Source of the DNA: Flavobacteriales bacterium BRH_c54
GTDB taxonomy: Bacteria; Bacteroidota; Bacteroidia; Flavobacteriales_E; Vicingaceae
DNA length: 50,200 nucleotides
Assembly: GCA_000961845.1 (NCBI GenBank)
Contig: LADZ01000039.1
Location: 1 to 50,200, forward strand
Direction: 5' to 3'
Shown here piece by piece: positions 8,212 through 16,945 of this stretch. The notes under the pieces were generated by a model. The model was not told the DNA's origin and ran no database searches. It saw nothing but the letters and a program-made list of their open reading frames with translations. Made by a program: the position numbers and the translations under genes. Positions within the stretch are counted from its first letter, which is position 1. Every line of letters begins with the position of its first letter.

Positions 8212-9120
8212 TTAAAAATATCTAGGTGAAACAACTTGTGATTTATGCTTAAGAAAATCATAGCCAATAAAAATTTCGTGAGAACCTCCGTTAGAAAGTT
8301 GGGTGGCAGTATAATCATAAGCGTAGCCTATTTTAAATTGGGAAGAGATGTTAAATTCTGTTAGGAAAATTAGAGTTTGGCGAGAGGTTAATGTTATACC
8401 GAATAGAAATTTATTATTAAACAACATGCTGGCATTAATGTCGAGGAAGCCTTGTTTGTTTTGACCTCTCATTATGGCAGAAGTTTTTAATGTAAGTTTT
8501 TCAGTTAAACCAAAAGCTCTTCCAATTGTTGCGGTTCCGTTAATGTGTTTTTTTGCTACAGAAGTTGAAGTATCTATAACAGATAAGTTGTATTGAGCTT
8601 CATTAAGATGGTCTAATGCAATTCCTGCATAAAATTTATTGGTATTGTAATAAATTCCAAAATCGAAGTTGGGTAATATAAAGCTTTCGTTGGTGGTAGT
8701 TGGAATAGCATCATCTTGGTCTCTATAATCAATTTTAGCCCAATCATATTGATAATTTAAAATTCCGCCACGCAATCCAAAAGCTAACTTCCCTTTACCT
8801 AATTTAATTTTATAAGCATAAACCAAAGAGATATCTTGGGTTGTTCTTGGTCCAATTTTATCATTAATTAATTGAAACCCTAACGCCATATTTTGGTTTT
8901 TTAATGGAGAATGAATAGACAAAACTTGTGTTATAGGAGCTCCATCTAAACCAACCCACTGACTTCTGTGGACAAGTACGCCACTGATAGCATCACGACT
9001 ACCGGCATAACCGGGATTTACACCTAAAGGGTTAAACATATATAAACTGTACTGAGGGTCTTGTTGAGCAAAACCCTGTAAGCTTATTATAAACGTTAGT
9101 ATTAGTAGTATTTTTTTCAT
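8212..9120 (-). CDS. PorP/SprF family type IX secretion outer-membrane protein
   Basis: 302 residues from the ATG at 9118-9120; a TTG six bases upstream is in frame but less likely. A signal peptide ends at GFAQ, followed directly by QDPQYSLYMFNPLGVNPGYAGSRD, the family hallmark, and HRSQWVGLDGAP. The rest is alternating amphipathic beta-strands ending in a C-terminal aromatic (YF), as expected for an outer-membrane barrel. PorP/SprF-like proteins pair with particular CHU_C-bearing secreted proteins and help carry or anchor them at the surface. The gene lies between a CHU_C gene upstream and the OmpA gene downstream, with gaps of 27 and 12 bases, which is the classic arrangement. Confidence 0.92.
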   Translation of the reverse strand: MKKILLILTFIISLQGFAQQDPQYSLYMFNPLGVNPGYAGSRDAISGVLVHRSQWVGLDGAPITQVLSIHSPLKNQNMALGFQLINDKIGPRTTQDISLVYAYKIKLGKGKLAFGLRGGILNYQYDWAKIDYRDQDDAIPTTTNESFILPNFDFGIYYNTNKFYAGIALDHLNEAQYNLSVIDTSTSVAKKHINGTATIGRAFGLTEKLTLKTSAIMRGQNKQGFLDINASMLFNNKFLFGITLTSRQTLIFLTEFNISSQFKIGYAYDYTATQLSNGGSHEIFIGYDFLKHKSQVVSPRYF

Positions 9121-9147
9121 TTTCAATTATTCATTATTAATTGTAAA

Positions 9148-9873
9148 TTACCTTGTTATTTCTACCCAGCCTTTGTAAATCGTTCCATCAATATCAGCAA
9201 TATAAAAATAAGTGGAGCTTGAGAGTAAATCTCCTCCTTTATTACTCCCATCCCAAACAACGGTAGTATTATCGTAATTTTCTCCATACCAAACTTCTTC
9301 TCCCCAACGGTTAAATATTTTCACTTCATTTTCTGGAAATTGTTCTATGTTTTCTATAATCCAAACATCATTTTTACCATCGTTGTTAGGTGTAATTCCC
9401 GAATAGAATTTTAATAAACAATCTTCATCATTATCAATTCCAACAGTAATTTGTGTGTTATAAGAACAGTTGTTTCCGGTAATTTCCACATTATATGTTC
9501 CAGCCGAGAGTTTATCAGCTTCCCAAATGGTTACGCTGTCATCAACTGCTTTAATTATCAGTTGATATGGACCTGAGCAGCCTAATACGTTGGAAATAAA
9601 AATTGAACCATTTTGAGCTCCTCTACAAGATTCGTTTATTACTTCATAAGTAACAATAGAATCAGCAGTAGTTTCAGGTTGTTGAAAACCTTGTGTTAAA
9701 ATTTTAGAGGTTGAAAATAAGGTTTGTACAGTAGCTTCTCCAACTGTGGAAGAAAGTGTAATGTTACCTCCTGTTTGGTAACCGCCCGTAGCACCAATTA
9801 CTTGTCGAGAAATGGTGGTTTGAGCAGTTGCTTCCATGGAGAATAAGATGAATATGTAGAGTATTTTTTTCAT
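9148..9873 (-). CDS. short secreted protein with type B (CHU_C) T9SS sorting domain
   Basis: 241 residues with a signal peptide (ends near ATAQ, residue 18). The N-terminal part carries RQVIGATGG, TVGEATVQT and LTQGFQQPE, a head common in Bacteroidota T9SS cargo. A small Cys-containing SprB-like repeat follows (about 75-145). The C-terminal 85 residues form the CHU_C or gliding-motility-associated domain: GITPNNDGKNDVW, KIFNRWGEEVW, WDGSNKGG, YFYIADIDG. This domain directs export through T9SS and surface retention. The protein is very short for CHU_C cargo, so it may act as an adaptor or anchor. The two large proteins encoded just upstream lack such a domain. That role is inference. Confidence 0.88.
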   Translation of the reverse strand: MKKILYIFILFSMEATAQTTISRQVIGATGGYQTGGNITLSSTVGEATVQTLFSTSKILTQGFQQPETTADSIVTYEVINESCRGAQNGSIFISNVLGCSGPYQLIIKAVDDSVTIWEADKLSAGTYNVEITGNNCSYNTQITVGIDNDEDCLLKFYSGITPNNDGKNDVWIIENIEQFPENEVKIFNRWGEEVWYGENYDNTTVVWDGSNKGGDLLSSSTYFYIADIDGTIYKGWVEITR

Positions 9874-9894
9874 TATTAATGGATTGATCAGTTA

Positions 9895-12800
9895 TTAATC
9901 AGCTTTGTTTACAGTATAGGTTATTCTAACACCATATAATCTAATGTTACTTCCGGCATTTCCTTCACTTTGAAATTTTAAATAGTAAGCATTTTGGTTG
10001 TTAACAGTATGATTGGTTGTAATAGATAATGCTTGAGGTGTAGTTGATGCAGAATTACCAGGTAATGTTCCAGTTCCAACTATTCCGTAAGACCCTGATG
10101 CCATATTAATCATGTATAAGTAAATTCGAGGTTGATAGGTAATAGTTCCGTCATTATCATAGATATAAGCAGTAACATCAGTTATGACTGCATCATCGGG
10201 TAAATTTATTGGAGCTACAGCTATAGGATATGTTCCAGAGCCAGAACTCCATTGCCCGTAAATAAGATTTAATGAAGCATTCCATAAATCTAATCCTTCT
10301 CGTGTTCCTACAAATGAATTACCAGCAACAGAATAATAATGAGTTTTAGGAGTTTCGTAAGTGTATTCTCCATCTACTTCAATACTGCCACCACCATCAA
10401 CATCTAGTTTTTGAGATGGTGTAGATGTTCCGATACCAACATTACCTGCTTGGTTGATAAACATTCTTACATTTGATAATGTTGTGGTTGATGTTGCCGA
10501 ATTATCGGTTGTAAATGCAATACCATCGTAACCTGAAACTACTAACCCATCAGAAAATCCAGTTCCTCCTGAACTATGGTCATAAGTAACAATTCCTAAA
10601 TGAAAAGGACGAGCTAATGTAGTGTAACCCTCTCTAAAAGCTAAACCACCAATATTACCAGTACTACCAGCTGCATTTATCATTATACCATTAGTTCCAC
10701 CAATATGTAAATTCATTGTGGGAGTTGTTGTTCTAATACCCACATTGCTATTTCCAGTAATTCTCATCACTTCATTAAGGTTTGAAGAATTTCTGGTCAT
10801 AAATACCATATCACCTTGAACGGATCCAATTGTATGGTTAACATTTTGAACAACAATTTTGCCCATTTCAGCACTTGCTGAATTTGATAACATGGTTGTA
10901 AAAGCAATACTAGAAAAATTATTTGGAGTCATATCTGTATTGAACAATCTCAAAGCTGTTTCTGGAGAACCTCCATAGGCATTTAGTGTTGTTGATGTAT
11001 TTGTTCCTTGTATATGTAGGGCAACATTTGGTGCAGATGTTCCTATACCTACATTACCACTGTTATTGTTGTAAATATCAGTACCATTTAGACTCCACAA
11101 TGCAGTAGGTAAAGTAAGTACAGTATTAGGGTCAGTCCACGTCATAGTACCATTAGCATCTGATACAGGAATATAACCGTTGGTAGCCCCGTTTCTCATG
11201 GTGATTTTCCCATGAACATCTAATTCAGAATAAAATGGAGAACCATTAATTCCAACTTGACCTGATGGGTTAATATTAAAAGGTTGAAGAGAGTTGGTAG
11301 CATTCTCTATTCTAAACATTCCGGTTTCATTAGAAAGTAATACGTATTGATTCATACTTTCCATTACAAAAGCGGCTCCATTAGTAGGAGTAACTTCTTT
11401 TAACATCATTACAGCTGAAGCATTTTCTTCTATGTGAAGTTTAGCCAATGGAGTAGAAGTGCCAATACCAATGTTCCCTGTATTGATATTAATAGCCAAT
11501 CTTGTGTTAGGAGTTCCATTGTTTTCTTCTTTTAAAAACAGATTAGATACAGCATCAACATCCCAGAACCATTCTCGTGTCGGCTGATTTGGATGTCCAA
11601 ATTTGATTTGGTTGTTTGAACCACGTACATGTAACATGCTTTCTGCATTAGTAATTCCAACACCAACTCTATCACCAGCTGTAATTTCGTGTATAGTGGA
11701 TCCTGTTTTCATCCAAGGAGAAGCAGGTAAAGTAACTGTTCCACCACCATTAGAAAGGGTTAAAGTAGGAGCGGTATAAGTTAGTATTTGGGCTGGTGTA
11801 GAAACTGTAAAACTTGGAGAAGTACCGGACACTGTTGTTATACCACCACCTGTTATCGTTGTTGAACTTGCTGGAGAAGTATTGTTTATTGTAAAGTTTG
11901 GTTGAGTACCTGTAATGCTAATGCCTGTTCCTGCAGTATAAGTAGGAGGAGTTGGTAAGGTAACATTATTTCCATTAGAAATAGAAAGTACATTAGTGTT
12001 TAAGGATAATGTTTGAGCATCTGTATTATCTAAGTAAGGAGTTAAATCAACAGGTGTAGGGTCATTGGTTAATGATAAAGTGTTTCCTGTCAAAGTTAAA
12101 TCTTGATTATCGGTTAAAACACCATTTACACTAAGTGGATTACCTGCAGTACCATTTCCGTTTAGTGTTGCATCTGAAATTACAACTTGTGTACCCCAGT
12201 TGTCGTTACCTAACCCGAGTGTATTTGGGTCTGTCCATTTTGCCTGACCAGTTCCATCATTGGCTAAAATCCAGTTGATATTTAAAAAATTATTTCCAAG
12301 AACATATAAAGAATCTGTTAAAAAGGAGCCTGAATTAGCGTTAATAATTGGACCTGTAGAGGAGTAATTATAAATAGTGTCTGTGTTGTTATATATAGCA
12401 GTTTGAGCCTGATTAGCAATTTTTTGAGCTTGGTTTGCGATGACTAAAGTTTGATTAACTATTGCACTATCTGCATTTATAAAAATATGTCCGTCAGTTA
12501 CATCATTAACTAAGGATAATGTTTTTATAGTTGGAGAGTAAGCTATATAAGAAGTAATATTTGATCCACTTAAAAATGTTACACCAGAAGCACCAGTTGA
12601 GTTGGTATTTGAAACCGTTATAGCGGAAACATTAGGATTGCTACCAACAAAACTCGCAATAGAAGAATCAGGTGAAGCGACAGTTAATTTACTAAAAGAT
12701 AGGGGTGTACCTATACTTACATTTCCGGTATTGGAATTATTATTGTTGTATATAGTGTTTCCCGATTGTGACCAAAATCCTGCAGAACCAACATTCCCTG

Positions 12801-13506
12801 AGACTAAAGTGTCCCAAGTTGTGCCGTTATAAATGTAAGAGGTATTATGAGTGGAGTGATAAAACGCATCATTTTCATTATTAGGGGCAGGAGGGAAGTT
12901 AGTTCCATTTCCTAACCAGTTCACACCTAAACCTGTTGCACCACTGTCTCCATTACATACGTAATAAGTATAATCAATTTCTAATGCTTGTAAAATATTG
13001 TCTCCATTATCATCAGTACCGATATCAATTTTATTTCCACCATTTTGACAGTTCGCTCCTGTAGGTTCCGGAGTAACGATAGAAATGCTGCTTTTTCCGG
13101 GTGCACCTTGTGGTCCGTTTGCCGATTGTTTGGAATATAATGCATAAGGCACTGACAGCAGTTGAGAACTTCCCATAGGGTCACCATTCACTTCAACATA
13201 AAGATAATGTAAGCCAGCTCCCCAGTTAATTCCAGCAAATGTTCCAAAAAATGGTGTTCCGCCTCCTATTTCAGCTGTAAACAAACCAAATTGGTTGGTA
13301 GAAATGCCTGTATGTGTTTCTGTATAAATAGAAGTACCCGTTGGAGAACCTTGTCTTATTTCATAAGTAACATTTAGGGTTTGATTAACCAAAGGATTTC
13401 CAGATAAATCTCTAGCCACCGCTTGGTAGTTAATTTTTTCAGGAGCTTGTGCTTTAAGTATTAATCCTGAGAGGAAAAGAATAAGAAAGATTGATAATTG
13501 TTTCAT
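9895..13506 (-). CDS. large secreted tail-fibre-like protein (paralogue without S74 domain)
   Basis: 1203 residues with a signal peptide ending near LKAQ. The N-terminal 200 residues (APEKINYQAVARDLSG, then a beta domain, a short GPQGAPGK collagen-like patch and a Cys-containing GTDDNGDN block ending YVCNG) match the neighbouring 1067-residue protein. The middle is Ser/Thr/Asn-rich beta-repeat sequence, with about seven NVGIGTxTPxxxLxV units from about residue 270 onward, the repeat seen in phage tail fibres and bacterial fibre proteins. The C-terminal 130 residues look like a beta-sandwich (to NKAD) rather than a chaperone or sorting tail. No catalytic domain is recognised. It lies 29 bases after its paralogue and 21 before the CHU_C gene. 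Adhesin or fibre role is inferred. Confidence 0.8.
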   Translation of the reverse strand: MKQLSIFLILFLSGLILKAQAPEKINYQAVARDLSGNPLVNQTLNVTYEIRQGSPTGTSIYTETHTGISTNQFGLFTAEIGGGTPFFGTFAGINWGAGLHYLYVEVNGDPMGSSQLLSVPYALYSKQSANGPQGAPGKSSISIVTPEPTGANCQNGGNKIDIGTDDNGDNILQALEIDYTYYVCNGDSGATGLGVNWLGNGTNFPPAPNNENDAFYHSTHNTSYIYNGTTWDTLVSGNVGSAGFWSQSGNTIYNNNNSNTGNVSIGTPLSFSKLTVASPDSSIASFVGSNPNVSAITVSNTNSTGASGVTFLSGSNITSYIAYSPTIKTLSLVNDVTDGHIFINADSAIVNQTLVIANQAQKIANQAQTAIYNNTDTIYNYSSTGPIINANSGSFLTDSLYVLGNNFLNINWILANDGTGQAKWTDPNTLGLGNDNWGTQVVISDATLNGNGTAGNPLSVNGVLTDNQDLTLTGNTLSLTNDPTPVDLTPYLDNTDAQTLSLNTNVLSISNGNNVTLPTPPTYTAGTGISITGTQPNFTINNTSPASSTTITGGGITTVSGTSPSFTVSTPAQILTYTAPTLTLSNGGGTVTLPASPWMKTGSTIHEITAGDRVGVGITNAESMLHVRGSNNQIKFGHPNQPTREWFWDVDAVSNLFLKEENNGTPNTRLAININTGNIGIGTSTPLAKLHIEENASAVMMLKEVTPTNGAAFVMESMNQYVLLSNETGMFRIENATNSLQPFNINPSGQVGINGSPFYSELDVHGKITMRNGATNGYIPVSDANGTMTWTDPNTVLTLPTALWSLNGTDIYNNNSGNVGIGTSAPNVALHIQGTNTSTTLNAYGGSPETALRLFNTDMTPNNFSSIAFTTMLSNSASAEMGKIVVQNVNHTIGSVQGDMVFMTRNSSNLNEVMRITGNSNVGIRTTTPTMNLHIGGTNGIMINAAGSTGNIGGLAFREGYTTLARPFHLGIVTYDHSSGGTGFSDGLVVSGYDGIAFTTDNSATSTTTLSNVRMFINQAGNVGIGTSTPSQKLDVDGGGSIEVDGEYTYETPKTHYYSVAGNSFVGTREGLDLWNASLNLIYGQWSSGSGTYPIAVAPINLPDDAVITDVTAYIYDNDGTITYQPRIYLYMINMASGSYGIVGTGTLPGNSASTTPQALSITTNHTVNNQNAYYLKFQSEGNAGSNIRLYGVRITYTVNKAD
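11707..12204 (-). repeat. segment shared with the paralogous fibre gene (copy 1)
   Basis: From DNWGTQVVISDATL to SPWMKT this stretch is closely matched by 15333-15902 in the upstream fibre gene. Shared phrases include LTDNQDL, TLSLTNDPTPVDL, FTINNTSPASS and LTLSNGGGTVTL. The N-terminal parts (about 12945-13506 and 16165-16739) are also alike. Differences are scattered, so this is an old duplication, perhaps evened out by gene conversion. Confidence 0.7.
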
Positions 13507-13535
13507 GTTAATTATAAGTTTTTTATAAAAAAATC

Positions 13536-16500
13536 TTAGTTGTTTTTTAGTTCTTGAATTTCTTTTTGTAGTTCTTCAATCATTTTTTGTTGTTCTTGTA
13601 CGGCTTTAATTAAAACGGGTATTAACTGAGTATAATTTACTGTTTTAAAACTAACTGTTTGATCAGTTATATCACCATTTTCATTTGGGATGAAATGTTC
13701 AGACTCTAACACCATTTCCGGAAATACTTTTTCTAAGTTTTGTGCTATAACACCGTATTGTTTTGTGCTTGGAAAATTTAAGTATTTATATTCTTCCGTT
13801 TTAAAGTTATAAGTTTTAATGTCAATTTGAGTTAATTTTTCAATAGCTCCATTAAAACTTTTTATATTAGTTTTAAGCCTTTCATCAGAACCAGTCCAGG
13901 TCCCTGTGCTAGAGTAGGCTGGACCAAGACTATATAGTGCCCAATTTGTTCCTCCTCCGGTTGCGTAACCATACAAACCATAATTTGTAGTTGCTGCACC
14001 AGATGCCCTTGCATAAACACCAATATTAAAAGAACCTGTAGCATCTTGGGCATTTGCGTATATTCCATAATTGTAGGAAGTGGTAATTCTTGAATTTGAA
14101 AAATAACCAGCATAGGTATTGTCGGTTGTTCGAACAGTTAACTTATAAGAGGAAGATGGTGCTGTTCCTATTCCTACATCTCCATATCTTGAAATAGTCA
14201 TAGCTGCATCAGCAGCAGTTACATTAGCATTGCTGGCAATATTATTAACAGCAAAAACCATTGATCCTTCTCCATTAGTGCCTCCAGCGTGGTTAAAAAA
14301 TATTCCCCCTTTGTAGTGAAAATTTCCATTTATGGCAGTTGTCCCTCCAACTCTAAAACGAATACCTGTAGAAGTATTTGTAGTATTTGCTAAGTTTTGC
14401 ATGCTTAGATATGAGTTTCCTGATTCAGTAGTACTGGTGTTATTATCTTGGATAAAAAGTCTGGTAACAGATGTACTATTACCAATGGTAACATTTCCAC
14501 TTGAATTTTGAATGGTCAATTGAGTACCCGTACCTCCTGTTACAAGCATAGAGAGGTTATAATTTGCAGAATTAATCACCTTAAATTGTGCAGCAAGAGC
14601 TGCAGTACCTCCTATTTGAGTTACACCGTCTAATAATGTATTTCCCGCAACATGTAATGAATGAGCAGGAGTAGTTGTTCCAATACCAATATTATCAGTT
14701 AAAACTGTTGGGTATATATTCGTTCCTGTCTTTGTCCAGGCAGTTGCTCCAGGTGAAATGGTATTTAAATCAACCCAAGAAGCATATCCTAGTGCATTTG
14801 AAGTTAAAATTCTATTTAATCCTTCTGTTCCATCCTGAATTCTAACTTGCACAAAAAAATCAGCATTCCCATCATCTATTGTAAATGATGTTCCGCCACC
14901 ATTTGGGGCTATAGCAAATAGATTTCCTGTTTCAAGCATGGTTTGGCTTCCTGTTTGATATAAATCAGCTACACTTGTTCCTCCGTTACTTACACGGAGT
15001 TTACCATTTTGAATATGTAATTTTTCTGTTGGAGTAGTTGTACCAATACCAATATTTCCAAGTCCATCTATTCTAATTCTTTCAGCATTGTTGGTGTGGA
15101 AAGTCATTGGAGCATTGTTGTCTTGTTCTATTCTAAAATCAGTAGAAGCTCTACCACCTGCTCTAATTAATGCAGTACCTGGTGCAGGCGTTGCCAATAA
15201 AAGTCCCATATTTGCATTTCCTGCACCGGAACCAATTCTTGTATAACCAATTACATCTAGTTTTTGTTCTGGCGAAGTTGTTCCAATACCAACATTATCG
15301 GCTAATGTTACTTGATGGATATTTGTACTTGTTTTCATCCAAGGAGAAGAGGATAAAGTAACTGTTCCACCACCATTTGAAAGGGTTAAGTTAGGAGCGG
15401 TATAAGTTAATGTTTGAGCAGGTGTATTAATCGTAAAACTTGGAGCAGTTCCTGATACGGTAGTCATACCGGTTCCTGTTAAAGACATACTACTTGCAGG
15501 AGAAGTATTGTTTATTGTAAAGTTAGGGTAGGTCCCTGTAACATTTATTCCTGGACCATTATTGAGTGCAACAGTTTGGTCAGGAGCTGTATTAGTAATT
15601 ACATTTCCTGTTAAGTTAATACCAGTTCCTGCAGTATAAGTAGGAGCAGAAGGAAGTGTAACAGTATTTCCATTAGAAATAGAAAGGTTATTTGCATTAA
15701 TAGACAGTGTCTGGGCATCAGTATTATCCATATAGGGAGATAGATCCACTGGAGTTGGATCGTTGGTTAGTGATAATGTGTTTCCTGTTAGGGATAAATC
15801 TTGATTATCGGTTAAAATACCATTTACACCAAGAGGATTACCAGCAGTTCCATCACCAGTTAACGTAGCATCACTAATAACAACTTGAGTCCCCCAGTTG
15901 TCAGCTCCTGAACCAGCATTTTGAGCTATCCAAGCAGTTCCATTCCATGTAAGAACTTGTCCGGTTCCAGGTGCAGTAGGACTTAAATTAATTCCTGTAC
16001 CACCTGTAATTCCAATGGAATTTCCAGAAATACTTAAATCTTGAATTTCGTTGGTTGCGGAGGTATCATTATCAAAAACATTTAATGGGTTGGCAGTAGT
16101 TCCATCACCTGAAATATTGTTGCCTTGAGTAATTACTACTTGATTCCCCCAATCGTCACCCGTAGCAGTTCCACTATCTCCATTACAAACATAATAAGTA
16201 AAATCTATTTCTAATGTTTGTAATATGTTGTCTCCATTGTCATCAGTACCGACATCAATTTTATTACCACCGTTTTGGCAGTTAGCTCCGGCAGGCTCTG
16301 ATGTTACAATAGAAATACTATTTTTTCCGGGCACACCTTGTGGTCCGTTAGCAGATTGTTTAGCATAAAGTGCGTATGGAACCGAAAGTAGCTGAGAAGT
16401 TCCAATAGGAATTCCGTCAACAATAACACTTAGATAATGCAAGTTTCCTCCCCAGTTTATTCCTGCAAATGTTCCTGTTGACGGAATTCCACCACCAATT

Positions 16501-16739
16501 TCAGCAGTAAATAGTCCAAACTGGTTTGTACTAACACTAGCATGAGTTTCTGTATAAACCGAAGTTCCTGTTGGAGAGCCTTGTCGTATCTGAAAAATAA
16601 CAACCAATGATTGATTAACTAATGGAGTTCCTGAAAGATCCCTAGCTACTGCTTGATAGTTAATTTTTTCCGGAGCTTGTGCATTTGCAATTAAACAACT
16701 TATTGATAATGCAATTGATAGTAGTATATTTTTTTTCAT
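13536..16739 (-). CDS. secreted tail-fibre-like protein with C-terminal S74 intramolecular chaperone
   Basis: 1067 residues with a signal peptide (ends IANAQ, about 21) and the same N-terminal region as its downstream paralogue. The middle is beta-repeat sequence with at least four NIGIGTTTPxxxLxV units. The last 117 residues begin SDERLKTNIK (S951 to K956), the Ser-Lys dyad of peptidase S74, the self-cleaving chaperone of endosialidase-type tail spikes. They continue with YGVIAQNLEKVFPEMV and NYTQLIPVLIKAVQEQ, and end in a coiled coil. Known S74 domains drive trimerisation and then cut themselves off just before the Ser. A secreted homotrimeric fibre that loses its C terminus is therefore predicted. 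It is the first gene of the run and is preceded by a hairpin leader. Confidence 0.87.
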   Translation of the reverse strand: MKKNILLSIALSISCLIANAQAPEKINYQAVARDLSGTPLVNQSLVVIFQIRQGSPTGTSVYTETHASVSTNQFGLFTAEIGGGIPSTGTFAGINWGGNLHYLSVIVDGIPIGTSQLLSVPYALYAKQSANGPQGVPGKNSISIVTSEPAGANCQNGGNKIDVGTDDNGDNILQTLEIDFTYYVCNGDSGTATGDDWGNQVVITQGNNISGDGTTANPLNVFDNDTSATNEIQDLSISGNSIGITGGTGINLSPTAPGTGQVLTWNGTAWIAQNAGSGADNWGTQVVISDATLTGDGTAGNPLGVNGILTDNQDLSLTGNTLSLTNDPTPVDLSPYMDNTDAQTLSINANNLSISNGNTVTLPSAPTYTAGTGINLTGNVITNTAPDQTVALNNGPGINVTGTYPNFTINNTSPASSMSLTGTGMTTVSGTAPSFTINTPAQTLTYTAPNLTLSNGGGTVTLSSSPWMKTSTNIHQVTLADNVGIGTTSPEQKLDVIGYTRIGSGAGNANMGLLLATPAPGTALIRAGGRASTDFRIEQDNNAPMTFHTNNAERIRIDGLGNIGIGTTTPTEKLHIQNGKLRVSNGGTSVADLYQTGSQTMLETGNLFAIAPNGGGTSFTIDDGNADFFVQVRIQDGTEGLNRILTSNALGYASWVDLNTISPGATAWTKTGTNIYPTVLTDNIGIGTTTPAHSLHVAGNTLLDGVTQIGGTAALAAQFKVINSANYNLSMLVTGGTGTQLTIQNSSGNVTIGNSTSVTRLFIQDNNTSTTESGNSYLSMQNLANTTNTSTGIRFRVGGTTAINGNFHYKGGIFFNHAGGTNGEGSMVFAVNNIASNANVTAADAAMTISRYGDVGIGTAPSSSYKLTVRTTDNTYAGYFSNSRITTSYNYGIYANAQDATGSFNIGVYARASGAATTNYGLYGYATGGGTNWALYSLGPAYSSTGTWTGSDERLKTNIKSFNGAIEKLTQIDIKTYNFKTEEYKYLNFPSTKQYGVIAQNLEKVFPEMVLESEHFIPNENGDITDQTVSFKTVNYTQLIPVLIKAVQEQQKMIEELQKEIQELKNN
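15333..15902 (-). repeat. segment shared with the paralogous fibre gene (copy 2)
   Basis: Counterpart of 11707-12204. It is longer by an extra block near TAPDQTVALNNGPGINVTG, which is absent from copy 1. This suggests that repeat units have been gained or lost inside the fibre region. Confidence 0.65.
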
Positions 16740-16777
16740 AATTATTGAGTTAAGTCTTTTTTAAGTAGCAAACAGAC

Positions 16778-16830
16778 GCATAAAACACATCAGATGTTGC
16801 TTTTGTCTAAAACAACATGAGTTTTATCGC
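16778..16830 (-). promoter_or_regulatory. long interrupted hairpin upstream of the fibre operon
   Basis: The outer stem is GCATAAAAC (16778-16786) against GTTTTATCGC (16821-16830) with one bulge. The inner stem is ATGTTG-C-TTTT (16794-16804) against AAAACAACAT (16809-16818) with a four-base GTCT loop. The hairpin lies about 40 bases from the ATG of the 1067-residue gene and about 115 bases past the end of the SpoIIE gene. There is no T-run after it on the minus strand, so a leader or attenuator structure fits better than a terminator. Confidence 0.45.
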
Positions 16831-16945
16831 AAAAAAATGATACTTTAAGGGAACAAATATAAGAATGAAATTGGTAAAATAGAAATTTTTTTAAAAAGTT
16901 AAGAGGGTGTAAATTGTTGTTAATGAGCTTGAAATGCATAAGGGA

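Noticed and set aside
13080-13110. Collagen domain in the fibre proteins
   Set aside because: Only three Gly-X-Y triplets (GPQGAPGKS) are visible, too few to call a collagen helix.
13862-14113. Extra minus-strand frame within the S74 gene
   Set aside because: It is an alternate frame over the chaperone and repeat region, with Leu/Gln-rich nonsense composition.
11707-15902. CRISPR-like or tandem DNA repeat array
   Set aside because: The similarity is protein-level repetition in two paralogous genes, without fixed-length repeats and spacers.
9895-16739. Prophage tail-fibre region
   Set aside because: The S74 domain and GIGT repeats occur in phage fibres, but both proteins have signal peptides and sit with T9SS genes. 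No capsid, terminase, portal, lysis or integrase gene is present.
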